Positions 37,561 through 50,800 of a stretch of 64,000 nucleotides of DNA are shown here, in pieces (position 1 is the stretch's first letter; every line of letters begins with the position of its first letter). A program made the translations under genes and the position numbers. The stretch is from positions 4,608,001-4,672,000 of the forward strand of contig JARHVA010000021.1 in the NCBI GenBank assembly GCA_037957365.1, written 5' to 3'. The notes beneath the pieces are model-generated. The model was not told the DNA's origin, did no database searches, and worked only from the letters and a program-made list of their open reading frames with translations. The stretch is from Torreya grandis. Taxonomy: Eukaryota; Streptophyta; Pinopsida; Cupressales; Taxaceae.

Positions 37561-38522
37561 AAATTATGATATGGATTCTATTGTAGGTTGTGATTATTTC
37601 TATTTATGTCAAAACACCAAATACTTCATCATATAAAATTTCAAGTATGAATATCCTTTTCCTTATAAAACAAGACCCTATGTCACTATTTTCACTTACA
37701 CATTTAGGTTTCCATTTCAAGAATCTTGTGGATTTGGATTTTTATTTTCTAAAATATAAATAAATTAAGTCTTTATTTATAATTTGAAGTGAAATCACTT
37801 TCTACATTGATTATCATTTAATATAGATAATTATGGGTTTAAAAGGGTGACAGATACACTGATTATGTATCTCTCACCCACTAAAACTGATAATTATTTA
37901 TATTCAATGAAAATCAATGTAGAAAATGATGATGTCTACACTTTCTAAATTTCTTCCCCAATTATTTGAAACATAAATTAATCCCAATTATTAAATTTTA
38001 TTTTCATGATATTATTCACATACACAACCACCCACAACTAAAATTAATAATTTCTTTATAAACTAACCAACCTAGAAAGAACAAACTCAGAGCATGCCCT
38101 AAAATACTCATGTTCAATGGAAGAAATAGAAACACTATTTTCTTTAAAATAGAATTGGGATCACTCATACACATGATCAATACAAAGACCTAATTATAAC
38201 ATCACTTTACTATAAACCTTCTCATTAGTATATGATAAATAAAATACCTTATTCAATAAATCAATAGAAAGGTTCATAACTTACCTGATAAAATGACACA
38301 ATATTTTTTGATGTCAAAGTTGTCCACTAGTTGATTCAATGAATTTTTATTCCAAAGATATTACATGCATGTTGATAAGATCAGAGACTTTCAATTGTTT
38401 CAATAATTGAAACAACTTGTAAGTTTGAGAGTTAGTATGTAAAGAATAAATTTTATAACAGTCCTACCATATCCATTTTATAGGTTTTCATGGAGGATAC
38501 ATTGTTTGAGATGGATCCACAC
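37561..38522. other. AT-rich sequence, no gene seen
   Basis: No supported coding or repeat structure. Confidence 0.5.
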
Positions 38523-38999
38523 CCTATTTAATTTATTTATGAGTCACAGTCATTACTAATTTTGATGAAATGGGATGGAAATGGACTAATAAGAGTGTAT
38601 TATTGTGATAAAGAAGAAGACTTTTATATTGTTTTTAGCACATCTTCAAATGAATAAGTATCATATAGTATTTTGAATGAGTGGAGTGTGAATGAAAAAA
38701 CTTATATAATGCCTAAATCCTTTTACCCTCTATTATTCACACATTTTAATGTCATTGTACTTGCCCTGATGACTTGATGTGTGAGTCACAAACATTATTA
38801 ATTTATGTGAAATGGGATGGAAATTGGCTAAGAATAATAGACATTTGTGAGAACTAAGAATATTTTCATAGTGTTTTGAGCATGATTTCAAACATATTAA
38901 GCACCAAATATTATTGTAAATGATCAGTGTGTAAGTATAACAAAACTTAAGTAATGTCTAAGTCATTTTCACCCTTTATTCATTCATGTTTTTTAATGT
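38523..38999. repeat. Tandem duplication, period about 242 bp
   Basis: Two diverged copies, about 38523-38757 and 38765-38999. Shared anchors include GAGTCACA (38541 and 38783), GAAATGGGATGGAAAT, a segment with TTTTTAGCA or TTTTGAGCA, and ATTCAYRYRTTTTAATGTCATT. Both are adjacent to a second, shorter duplication. Confidence 0.8.
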
Positions 39000-39188
39000 C
39001 ATTAATGCACCATTACTATGAAATGTATCTAAATAACAATCAATATCTTTTGGTTTGTGGTGGTGAAAAGCTTCAAACACCCTTATTCAAATCTCAATCA
39101 CCAAATGCATTTTAATGTCATTAATGAACCACTAATGTGAAAGGTATCTAGTTATAAATAAATATCTCTCGGTTCATGGTAGTGAACA
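38991..39188. repeat. Tandem duplication, period about 119 bp
   Basis: TTTTAATGTCATTAATGMACC recurs at 38991 and 39110, followed in both by TGTGAAAKGTATCT-like sequence and by AATATCTYTYGGTT and GGTRGTGAA. It starts inside the end of the 242-bp duplication. Confidence 0.85.
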
Positions 39189-42100
39189 ATTTTAAGATGG
39201 ATACATGGAGGTGGCATGGAATTACATATATCATTGATGCTTGATATCAAACACAATACATTGGTGCCAGTCATTGAACCTCAATCAATTGTCCCAGATG
39301 GATTGATGGATATGGAATGGAGATACAATTAAAAAATACATATCTATACATACTATAAAATAATCCCAATCATATTAAAGGTGACATAAATGCATGATGA
39401 GACATAAATAAGCACTAAAAGATATTTTAAGTGATTTCTATTGATAATTATAATTTATCGGCTAGCAATGGTGACTATTAATTATTATTTAGCTCTAGTG
39501 ACAACTAATATCTAGTATTAACCAAATAACACCCAAATGTGACCTAGACATATTACACTATGTTTATACTAGAGAAGAGAGGGGATAGGTGGAGGAGAGG
39601 GGTTCAAAATAGGTGAAAGTTAAATGTTATTTTCATTAACAAACACTTTTTACTAATATTACATAATATATAACTCAATCCATGTGAGAGTAGCCATTAA
39701 AAAAGGAAAAAAATGAGAATCTAACCTCAAATTTAAATGTCAAAAAAAGACTGAAGGAAAAATGTTGAAATATGGTCTCAAAGATATTGTTGTATTCCAA
39801 CTCTACTAATATGTGAATATTCTCTAAAATTCTTAAGTTAAACCCTAGTTTTAAGGGCATTTTCGGAACCTTAGTGTTAGATGTATTTCATGCAAATCCA
39901 TGGATTAGAAATATTCAAATGCTTTTTAAATGCCTATTTTAACAAGATTTATGAAACCATCATCTAAAACTCATAAAATTCTACTGATCCAAGAGTTAAT
40001 ATACCAAGTATATATCTTCGTAAAACTTGACCTTACACTATACTTAATTATAATATTTCACTCTATAATAATCTCACATATATTCTCTTCATACTTCTAG
40101 ATATGTTGGGAAAGTTTGGGGATGGGAATTTGGGAAAAATGAGACTCCTATATATGTTAGACTCCTAGCATGTGTAATGTGGTAGACTCCCCCACCTATC
40201 AATTTACATGGACCACACCCAATTTATACCTATACCTATTAATAGTATTTTAACCCCCCTAACCAATAAATAAACTCTAGTATACTAGTGGTGAGTTTAA
40301 TATAATAATAAACCCCTAATATACATGCATGTGGTATTTTACCACCACCTTTGTGAATTCCCCATGGTCCACATGAAAATTATATAATATAGAGAATTGT
40401 GCAATAAGGTCCATATGTGGATGTATTCTTTAATGAGGATGATAGTTTGTGCAGAAAAAATAATGCCTAATGTAGATAAAATCCCAAGATAATAAGATAT
40501 AGAAATAAATTTACCATGTGGGAATAACAAGCATGTGTTTATGGATATGTAAGATAATGTCAAATATGTATGAATAATTAATGTAATAATGTTAAAAACA
40601 AGTGTGTGATAGGATATATGTGTATAATAGATGTCAATATAAGGCTCATGGAGAATAAATGTGAGTATCATGCCCCCATAGTCAAATATAAGTATAGATG
40701 TCATTAATGAAGCTCCTAAGAGAGGTGAGAATAATGATGATATGGATGTTATTGTTTGTGCATAATATAGTAAGTGAATAACTCATAAGAACTATGCAAA
40801 TATAAATAACCTATTGGAAATGTATAAGTCATATGCACTAATATGTTAAGATATAATCATGTGTATAGTAAGTATGACAATCATAATTTGATAAGATGTA
40901 AACAATGTATGGGGAATACATGCCCACTACTATACATGACACATAAGTAGTGTATCACCATAAATTAATCTATGATTAATGATACTAAATTATAGATGAT
41001 GTGCTACATGTCTCTATGGGCATGAAGGAATGTATATAGAATTATATTCATGTAATGTTCAATCTCAATGTCATGTCATATGAAAAATTGTCTCATTACC
41101 TTAAAGTGACAAGATATAGATGATATGATCAATGGTGAGAGTTAAATATAATGTACCCATATATATGTTACATATACACAATATGTATATAGTAATATCA
41201 AAGATACATGCAGGTATTTTTCTATCAATAGTAAAGTAATGTATGTCCCAAGTATATTATGTAATCCTAAGATGTAACACTGAATCCTAATCATATTATT
41301 AGGAACATGGATGATATGTTACCAAGTATATATATGGAAGTATTGACTACAAGGTATATTATGCAAGAATCCATTTGAAAATAACATGTATATATCCATG
41401 TACACACACCAAATGTAAATTATATCAAGATGTTTTTGAACTATGTAAAATAGCTCTATATATTAAATGTAAGCTAGAAAGGTGTCACCATGTAAACTCG
41501 CTTGTATGGAGATGCTCCCATAGCATCTATATGTCCATTACCAAATATATAACATGTATATTCTACATCTCATTCACTCCAATTACACCATGATAAGCAC
41601 ATGTATAAAATATGAATATATAAACCTCTAACATAGATAGAGAAACATGATATGTATTATATGACTGAGATAAATACAAAGAAAGTTTTTTAATTTTTTT
41701 ATTATATAAATGTTTTTGTATTTTTTAAAATATGTTAAATAAATCAAAAAATAATTTATGTACATTATGGTACAATAAATATTTATCAATGAAGCATTAA
41801 ATATCGGCAAGAATGACTAGTGTATAAGCTAGCTCAAAGCATAATGTCATAGTCATGAATAGTCAGATGTGATATGTTAAGTGTTGAAAGTAGCATATAA
41901 AAAGTGAAAATAACATGAATCATAAAATGAGATAGTCACCATAGATAGAGGGATAAAAATCTAGTAGTACTTCCAAATAAGTGAGAGTTGCAGTCCAAAT
42001 ATATCATATGTAGTTGAACTCTAAATGTGTAGTAATTATCTCAAGTACCAAGTGATTAGGCATAACATGTCATAAACATGTGTAGAAATCAAAATAATCC

Positions 42101-43581
42101 AGGTCCATGATATGAAATAACTAACATGAATCATAAAATGGAAATGTTGAAATATATGCAATAAAGCCCATGTTATGTTATGTGAAGTACTAATCCATAT
42201 TTTTGGAGTTGTAAAGATCCCTCAAATATATATCATCATGATAAAAGTATTTTTTGCATTGATATTTATCATTGTTCTTAAATGGTGTTGATTGTGACTT
42301 TAACTTATAAGGTTGATTTTATTTGGTAAAAATAACCTTTCCTATGGAATTTTGGTTGTCAAGAATTATGATTTATTGATCAATGAAATGTTTAATTGTG
42401 TTCCTTAAATTAATGATTTTTTTTTAATGGCCTCTATTTTGGTAAGAAAAAAATATATTTAGATTGAAATATATCGATCTATAATTTTGATTTATTTAAT
42501 GGATAGGAGGTAGTTCAATCAATTTTTTTTCCATTAAATTATTTAGTATGATGTGTTGATTTTTGAAAAACTATTGGGTTGATTTCAGATAGGTTTAATT
42601 GTATGTATTTATCCTTACTTAAGAAAATTATTATATGTGATCATGGTAGGCTCATGGGTATTTAAATTTTTTTAATCCCTAACATGTGACATGTGAGGTA
42701 TAAACCTTAGGCTAAACTATTCCTTCTTCCACAAGGTCAATAGACATATTTATAAGATAAGTGAATGTTTACAAGTTGTGATAAGTATATTATTTTTAAT
42801 AGGTAATATAAGACTATTGATAAAGATATGTTTCCTTTCAATATCACATGGTTGATAAATCAATGAGTGAATATGATACAAAATTACCCATATCTTATTT
42901 TGACCTTATTTAAAAGATTGGATGCTCTCATATATTTTTTTAGCTCCATTGTTGGTAATGTATTATCAAGGAAGGCCTCTTGTGAGCATAAAATGAATTA
43001 AGAGACCCACTTTTTAAATAAAAATCTAATATAAGGCTTCACCAAAATATGTTCTATGAAACAACTTAAATAAAATTAAGCCATGATCTTCATTGTTTCT
43101 TATAGATATAAATAATTCATAAATTTGTGCTTGAGGGTCCCTATGACCATCAAATAATTATAATTTTGGAAAATAAAATCATGTGGAAGAGGAATGTCAA
43201 GTACATTCTTTGTGATAGGATGCGAAGGTAAAATATTATCCTTAAAGTAACATTGGAAGATTCTTGATGACGTGAAATATTATGCACTTGTCTTTATAAG
43301 TTACATATAGTATGCAGCATAGAAACTATCTCATGTATAGGAATGGTGGTACTATAATAGGTTCATTCAAAGGTTAGGTATTACCATTACTATTATCCAT
43401 AAGACACTATTTATTATGGGTGCATCATTCAAACACTCATAAAAAATCATAGTAGATGTAGGAATACAAGTTCGAACTCATTGGGGGTACTTATTTGATA
43501 AATATTTATATTACTTACATTTTGAGCTACATGTATTAATTCATTCAAAAATATTAGGGTTTACACTAAAATTAACTCTAA
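39189..43581. other. AT-rich sequence, no supported gene
   Basis: Includes a 121-codon minus frame (40339-40704) rich in Ile, Thr, Tyr and Leu with no motifs, which I judge spurious. The stretch 40,900-41,900 is dense in ATATG/TATAT words. No LTR partner was found. Confidence 0.45.
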
Positions 43582-43695
43582 TCATCTATAAAATACATTA
43601 GTTAATTTTTTTTCATCATTTGAAACATTCACATTTTTCACGTTATCATCCATAAACAATAAAGTATTTTCATCAATTTCACTAATATAAACCAT
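43582..43695 (-). pseudogene. Short minus-strand acidic frame, unknown
   Basis: A 37-codon frame from ATG at 43695 to TGA at 43582 reads MVYISEIDENTLLFMDD then NVKNVNVSNDEKKLTNVF. It starts about 115 bp inside repeat R copy 2, where the first coding frame of a minus-strand element would sit. Too short to classify. Confidence 0.2.
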
Positions 43696-43750
43696 GGTTA
43701 AAATAAATAAATCCACATGCAAAGGAAATTAAATCCAAAGGAATAGAATG

Positions 43751-43782
43751 GAGGGTGGGGGGTGTGGCGGGCGGGTGGTTGT
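43751..43782. other. Short G-rich island
   Basis: A 32-base stretch of almost only G and T with two C, including GGGTGGGGGG and GCGGGCGGGTGG. It stands out sharply from the surrounding AT-rich DNA and could form a G-quadruplex on the plus strand. Confidence 0.6.
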
Positions 43783-43811
43783 TGAATGTAATAATGATGG
43801 GTTCACCAATA

Positions 43812-43948
43812 TGTATCACTTGGTTTTCGGTTTAGGTGAAACAATGACAAATGGGCTAAGTATATTAATAAATATATCAAAATATAATTCAAACTTAGTT
43901 TTATTGTGATAAAAATAGTAATGCTCAAAAGGAAAGTATCTATTTTAT
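43812..43948. repeat. Dispersed repeat R, copy 2, left part
   Basis: Begins TGTATCACTTGG and aligns with 33127-33262. It is cut at 43948 by the LTR element and resumes after 56758. Confidence 0.55.
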
Positions 43949-44345
43949 TGGAAATTAAAATGATCATAGGATCAATTTAGCATGCCAAAACCACATTAAA
44001 ACTAAGCCATTATGCACACATCAAGATTGAAACCAAGATTATGCACACACTAATTCTAAATGTATGTCTAAGTGTATATGTCTCTCATATGTTCATATGT
44101 TATATTTTAAAATAGAAATGTTGGAATAAATAGCCAAGGTGATTTTACTCATCTAAATGTGGTTTGAGGAGTTAGCTAAATATGCACAAGAGAACAAACT
44201 CTTGCATTCACAATAATGAATGCCATAAATAATACTCTAACTAATAAACCACTTGAGATAATTTAATTGTTACCCTATCCTAGTATGAACATATACAAAA
44301 TTAAGTTAGATAGATAAATATCACTTCTATCATAGTGTGAACACA
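43949..44345 (-). repeat. 3' LTR of the outer nested element
   Basis: Runs from TTGGAAATTAAAATG to GTGTGAACACA. On the minus strand it begins TGTGTTCACACTA. Confidence 0.8.
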
Positions 44346-44361
44346 CCATCACCCTCCTTTA
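44346..44361 (-). other. Polypurine tract of the outer element
   Basis: TTAAAGGAGGGTGATGG on the minus strand, directly before the LTR start. It is absent after the other LTR, which confirms the inner side. Confidence 0.65.
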
Positions 44362-46138
44362 AGTGCAAAATTGCAATTAGGGAAAGATAAAATAAAAAAT
44401 CAAAGAGATAGATCCTCATAAATGGAACCCTAAACCTATGATTGATTAAGCACCTGTATACAATGAAGTGTAATTGGAAAAAATGAGTCACTGCAAGGTT
44501 TCTCAAAAAATAAATGATCAACATAAGTGTTTAGAGGTGCTGAAATATGTTGTAAGGTGTCCAAACAATCAGTAAAACACATTAGTAGAGCACAATGTTG
44601 AAGAGATTACTTTGGATGAAATGAAGGCCATCACAAAAAATGTACTGGTTAGATTGAAATCTACTATAGATGCACATGGATGGGGTGAAAATCATCATTG
44701 AAGATGTATGTAATGGGATTAATGTCATAACTGAAAGTGAAACAAGTGCAAGTAGATGTCTAACTAATGAAGATCTCAAAATTACATGTGTTATGAATCC
44801 ACTACTTGATCACTAAAAAAGACAAATTGGCACTTTATGCATTAGAATAGCTCCATTAAATGATATTTTAAATCTATTGAATAAAGTGTTAAAATTACAA
44901 AATATTTTATCAACTATAATTCAATAAAATGGAGAAAATATCGAACTAGGTGCAAGGAACACTTAACAACTTAATAAGTAGTATCTGTATACACATGCCC
45001 CATGATGCTAAAAAGGTGGAGTGAAAATTTTTATGAGTGGTTAAATCCACACTCAAACATAAAATAAGATAATTTGACATTATATGAACCAATATAGCTA
45101 TGTACAAGAAAACTTCCCATGTGTCGATGAGGTGTCAAAATATAAAAACAAGATATATCAAAGAGGGATGACCCTATGGTAATGAGAGATCCTAGCAATT
45201 CAAATAGAAAAAAGAGTGCAAAAAATATAGTACTCATGCATGAAGGTAGATGATAATGAAACAAAAAACCTCCCAAGGAACTTTATAATTCAATACAAGA
45301 ATAATATACAATAAAAAAACATTATAAAATACAAATAAACACATTGTATGCACCAGAATATCTCCATGCAAAGATATTGTTTATCTATCTAGAAAGGCCA
45401 TTAGATTTACTCCAAATAAGGGAAAACTATTGTATAGTAAAAAAAACATGTGGATGGTGCAACTAAATGGTATAAAAACCATGCCGATAAATTACTCACA
45501 AAAAATGTTGAAAATGCCACCACAACTAATCTAAAATCCATCCCAGATATATATAGATGGTATAAGAATATGTCTTCATGTGATTAGGTAAAAAGTGCAC
45601 AAATAATGCATGCAAGAAAACATTTAAAAGTGTGTCAAGATGACCAATCCTATTAAATAAAACTTAAGACAAACATGTATGATTGAATGTGAAAATAAAC
45701 TCATGTGTTTCTCAATGTTCTCACAAAGAGTGGAGCCAAAAAATCTATAGTTAAGCAAAGATGAAACACAAGTTTTTTAGCTATTGTTGTGGTAAACAAA
45801 TTCAATAAATAATCTAGATAGGAGAAAAAATATCTTGTGAGTGTTTATTAATACATGTCCCAAGGTGACCCATGGAATGGAGTATGCATGAACCAAAGGT
45901 AGTTATATGTTTCTCAGAATATCCAAGCACATATGCAGGTGGATCTAAATTGGATTATGTATAAGGTGAAACAACATGAGCATCATATAGGTGACTAGAT
46001 ATTGATGAGTCATCTTTTGTACATGTAGGAGCTATAATAGTAGGTGGACTAGACATAGTGAAGGATAGTTCCAACATGTAAATATAATGTTTCATACTTA
46101 AAAACTCTATTTAAAATGAGATTATGAGGTCATCATTG
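44362..46138 (-). other. 3' interior part of the outer element, no pol seen
   Basis: Minus frames at 44330-44524, 44582-44779 and 45031-45276 have no known motif. The first begins inside the LTR. Confidence 0.45.
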
Positions 46139-46294
46139 TCATAAATAAGAGAGTAGAATGGAATTTTGTTTCTTGATCTTCCTATTCTGTTTAATTAAAG
46201 TGATTATATTCTCTTGAAGTTCATGTACTTTAGATAAAATCAAATCATTTTCTAAATGTAGATTATTATTGGCCTAAATGAGGGTGTGGATGTA
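46139..46294 (-). pseudogene. Coiled-coil-like coding relic in the outer element
   Basis: A 52-codon minus reading with one internal stop (TAG). It contains NNNLHLENDLILSKVHELQEN and ends IKKQNSILLSYL before TGA at 46139. Leu and Ile recur in heptad-like spacing. It resembles in style, but not clearly in sequence, the relic at 36531-37560. Family unknown. Confidence 0.3.
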
Positions 46295-46978
46295 TCCACA
46301 TGAATCCATTACATTAAGGAAAATTAAATGACTTGGAATGAACCTCAATCAAAAATCACATTTAACAAGATGAAATTTTCCCCAAACTACTCATAATGAC
46401 ATAATTGTTTTTACAATGTGTTGGAATAATACAATAATTGGCACCAAAATAAAGATGAAATAGGTTCCATAAAATCTATATTATGTACCAAAATATTAAA
46501 AAGTTATCCCCCAATAAAATAAGGTGGTACTTTATAAACAATGCATTTACAGCATATTTTACAATTACAAATGCACAAAATTTGCTTAGAAGGACAATTT
46601 AGAGACATAGTATAAAAAACATGATGGAAAAATTATAGAGAGTAGGAAATTTTTCACACATTAAAAAAAGGGCTCCTCAATTTGAGTTGCCTATCAAAAA
46701 TTTTGACCTTCAGAAGGTTTAAAATAAGTATTGTGAAGCAAATTCTAGGAAATTGGCTACTCAATTGGAAAAACCAACTCCACCAATGCATAGCTCTTGC
46801 ATAAACAAACACAATGAAAAAAATATTCACCTCCTTAGGCTTTCAGATGAGTATAAACAATATTCAAAAAATTGGATTTTCAAATGCAAAACTCAAATGG
46901 GGCAAGCAAAAAACTTACTCTTTTGGTTTTCAAAAAATAACTCAAGTTTTAAAAAAGTTTCTCCAAGGGTTTTTAAAC
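46295..46978. other. Interior of the outer element up to the nested insertion
   Basis: AT-rich. Two plus frames (46753-46983 and 46814-46999) overlap each other and run into the nested LTR, so they are not genuine genes. Confidence 0.45.
46974..46978. repeat. Target-site duplication of the nested element, left copy (TAAAC)
   Basis: TAAAC here and TGAAC at 55394-55398 differ by one transition. Confidence 0.5.
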
Positions 46979-47882
46979 TGTGATAGCTATAAATTATAAG
47001 TTACAACTAAAAAATAAATAAACAATTAAATTTTTATTCTAAGACTGACCTAAAACCTAAGATAGAGTTATAGTGAAAGAACAAGACAAAATAAACAAGT
47101 TAATTTTGATATTGCCAATAAAAGTGAATGCCTTATCTTTTGATTGACTTAGATTTTCTCTTGAAAGTGTGTACATGGATGTTCAATTTATTCTCCAAAT
47201 GAAAAGTGAATCTCAATAATGGAAGACATGATATTTTTTATTATTAATGTATGCATAAAATAATTTTGATAGAAATTCGATAACTTGACGATGGAGTCAC
47301 AAGATAATTTTAATAGCAATTTAATAACTTGATGATGGATGTTGACTATGGAGGATGACACTTTAATTTATAGTATTTATGGTGAGAATATGCATGGTTG
47401 TAAAAAATAAAGATTTATTGAATAATGTTAATTTTAGACAATCAGATTTGAGTCCTCATCCAAGTGAAAGAGATCGATTCCCTATGTGTTTGAAAAATAA
47501 TGGGGAAGTTAGTTCGTAGTTGAATGTTTATCATGAATGAGTCAAGTTAGTTAAATGAATCACCATGTTGGTTGAATGGTTTAATGATGACTCAAAATTG
47601 GTTGAGGACTTAAGTAACTAGGTGGATGACTCAATTCTTGGTTGAGAGAAATGTGGAAGATATTTGGTGACTTAGAAATTTTAGATTTTAATTAGTTTTT
47701 TGGAATTATGTGTGCATGATTAATTAATTAATATTAATTAATTAAGTATAATAAAAAGAGAGGGAAATTATGTTAGTATACCTTATTATAAAATTTAAAT
47801 TTAGGGTGGTGGTTGAGTTAATGTGTCAATATTAGAAAAAGTTAATTGTGACACTAAATATGGCAAAATTTAGGTGTCTATA
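46979..47882 (-). repeat. 3' LTR of the nested element
   Basis: From TGTGATAGCTATAAATTA to TAGGTGTCTATA. The partner is 54485-55393. It includes ATTAATTAATATTAATTAATT near 47,720-47,745, also present in the partner. Confidence 0.8.
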
Positions 47883-47895
47883 TTTTCCCCTCTTT
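47883..47895 (-). other. Polypurine tract of the nested element
   Basis: AAAGAGGGGAAAA on the minus strand, immediately before the LTR start. Confidence 0.7.
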
Positions 47896-50800
47896 GAAAG
47901 GTATTGTGACAAGAATAAGTAATTATTTTTCAAATAATAAATAAAAAGTAGAGTGAAAATAGATTTATAAATATGATGCCCTAAGTAGTTTTAAATGATT
48001 ATAAAAGATTCCCCCTTGAGCGGTCATGTGGAGAGAATGGATGTGTATGAGCGCTTGAAATGAATTAATGATTGAAAGGGTATATTAAAAATTATGTAGT
48101 TGATAACATAAAAAGTGGAAGTATCATTCTTGATGAAATACTTGCATGGTTTTCCTTGAGCGGATAGTTACTAGGGAACAGATGGCAGAAATAATATTTC
48201 CTGACATAAGTTGCATGCTTAGATTTTTCCCATGAATATTGTTACATGGAAGTGGATTTGGAAATGATATATCTCATTGATAAGTTGTGAGTTGTAAAAA
48301 AGGATAAATATATTTTCTAATGAGTTGTGATTAAATTTACTAGAGTGATTTTCAAGCAAAGAATAAATAAATAAAGTATTCTGATTATTTGATTGTATGA
48401 TATGGGGGTGAAAATGAGAAAATACATTTTTGAAATAGGTAAAAAAATTTGAAGGGGGTAAAAAAATAAAATCATTGTGCTCACGTATTTGGATTATTTG
48501 CCACCTAGGATTGAAATAGTGCTCTAGATTGCGAGAGGTTAGAGAGGAGCGATGGATCATATCAAGAGGTTGGTGATGAATGAAAAAGGGTTAGGATACA
48601 ACATGATGTAATGAATGTATATGAGGATGATGATGGTATGGATATAGGTGAGGATATGGATGTTATAATTGAATGAGATTGACCCATGGATGTTATTAAC
48701 CCACTTGAGATAATGCTTACATATTTTGATTGGATTTGATGATGGAATGATTTGCCCCAAGTAATGATATATGTAAGGAGAATATTCGAAATGATATAAT
48801 CTTAAGATAAGTTACATGCTTTGATGTGGCTCAAGAAATGATATATGCAAGAGGGCAAATGTGGGAATGTTATATACCATTCAAAAGTTGAGAACTTGGA
48901 TTAAGTGTATGGTTTAATTTAGTTGATTGATGCGCAAGCATAACCCAAAAATTTAATCGACTACATGGATTGATGATGATTGATCACATGAGTGGATAAC
49001 ATGGATTTGATATATTTTTCATATATAGAGATTATTATGGGATTTGTGGTGAACTTAGTATAGTTAGTATTTGAATGGGTTGACGTGTGTTAGGGATATG
49101 ATGTATGTTTGGAGATGAGGTAATAATGTGGATTGGGGGAGTAACTACTTTTTTATTCTTTGCATGGAGTTACAACATAATTTTCAATATGAATTAAGAA
49201 ACCTTATTTTTTATTTTGCATATGATAATAAGCACCAATGGTATGTCAAAACCATTATATCTATTTTGTAATATGCATAAGGACTAGCATAGTCATAAGT
49301 GCATGACATAATACATCATGATATGGAAGATCATAATAACATAATTTGTAATGCACATAGTGACTTGATTAAAAGCAACAAAGAATACAAGATAAAACAT
49401 GTAAAACAAACAAATAAACAAAACACATAAATAAAATCAAGTAAAATCACACCCAAAATCAAATGCATGTTCTACATCAAGTTAAAAATCTTGTTGTTTA
49501 TTGATTGATGGTGATAGGATTAATTTGATTGATTGATTAAGTATTTTAATAGCATGTAGGCCAAGAAAAAATTATTTATTTATTGTGTAATGTTTTTTGA
49601 TTTTTTGAGTTTTTTAATGTTTCAAGATGAGAACTCCAAGGAATGCATTACCTAAAAACCAAGAGTCTAGTCATCAAAGTACCATTGTAAGGATACACCA
49701 AGTTTTTTCTAAGAACATGTATCAAGATGTTTCACTTCCTTATCAAGGTAAAAAATTAGAAGAAAGATTATGGTATGATGACAAGGATTGGATTGATAAG
49801 GATGGGTTATGATGGATTTCAAATTAGTAAGGATGGTGTAAATTTGGAGGGATAAGGATGTTTTTGGGATAAGTAAGGATTAAATGGATTAGGATGAGTT
49901 TTGATAGTTTAGGATATGTAAGGATGGGTAAAGATGGATTAATGATTTTAGATTATGTAGGATTAAGATGGAATGGGTTTTCTCTCAAGTGTAAGTTACT
50001 TGTAGATAATTGATTATTTTATGCACGATGCTAGAAATCAATTTTTACCATGGTACTTGTCCAAGGCACCATAGACATGATTTTAGCTTGTGGATGAATT
50101 TATTTCTATCACTTTCTTTTTCCTTATTTTTATACATCTCAATTATGGAAGTGTTCTAGATGTAGAATGTTGACCCTTAGTGATCTTTTAGGTATACACA
50201 CCACAGACGTCTTTACAAACTTTATTAATTTATATGTTGGATTCTTCCAAAATTGAATATTTTTATAGCCCCTATGATAGAGGGTGTTACCAAAGATAGT
50301 TAAGAGGAAGGTGTGTTGGATGAAGGATGTGTGTTAATATCGTGGAGGGATTGTGTAATTATTATTCAAAAGGGGGTTGCGACCAACAATTTCACATTCT
50401 GTGAGACTAAGAGTAGTCACAACTTGGATAATTAGGAGATTTTATTATGTACTAATAGTGTCTACATAAAATGATGTGGATTTATCCTATGACTGTGTTG
50501 ACATAGGAGGGATTTTTATTTCTTGATTTGGATGATTTTTATTTTGATTGTGGTCTGATAGTGCCTCAAGGAAGTTTTTTCTAAAGGATGTTGATTTCAT
50601 ATTTTAGTGATTCTTTGGATTGCAATTTTTATTTTTATTATCCAATAGTGCCTCAGAGAGGTTTTCACTATGGGATGATAATTTTGGATTTATATTTTTT
50701 GTATTGGAGTATTCATTTTTATTAAGGAACACCAGTTGTTCGTTGAAATATGATGATTTTGCTTTATACTTTTCTAGCCAATCCCTGTCATGAATGCTGA

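Noticed and set aside
40339..40704. 121-codon minus frame with apparent membrane segments
   Set aside because: Rich in Ile, Thr, Tyr and His from AT-rich CA/TA words, with no domain pattern and no promoter or partner gene. Likely chance.
43949..43953. Target duplication for the 43949-56758 element
   Set aside because: The flanks (TTTAT left, CTAAA right) do not match at any reasonable choice of ends, so none is claimed.
46753..46999. Two overlapping plus frames of 76 and 61 codons
   Set aside because: Both run from the outer element interior into the nested LTR, so they were created by the insertion junction.
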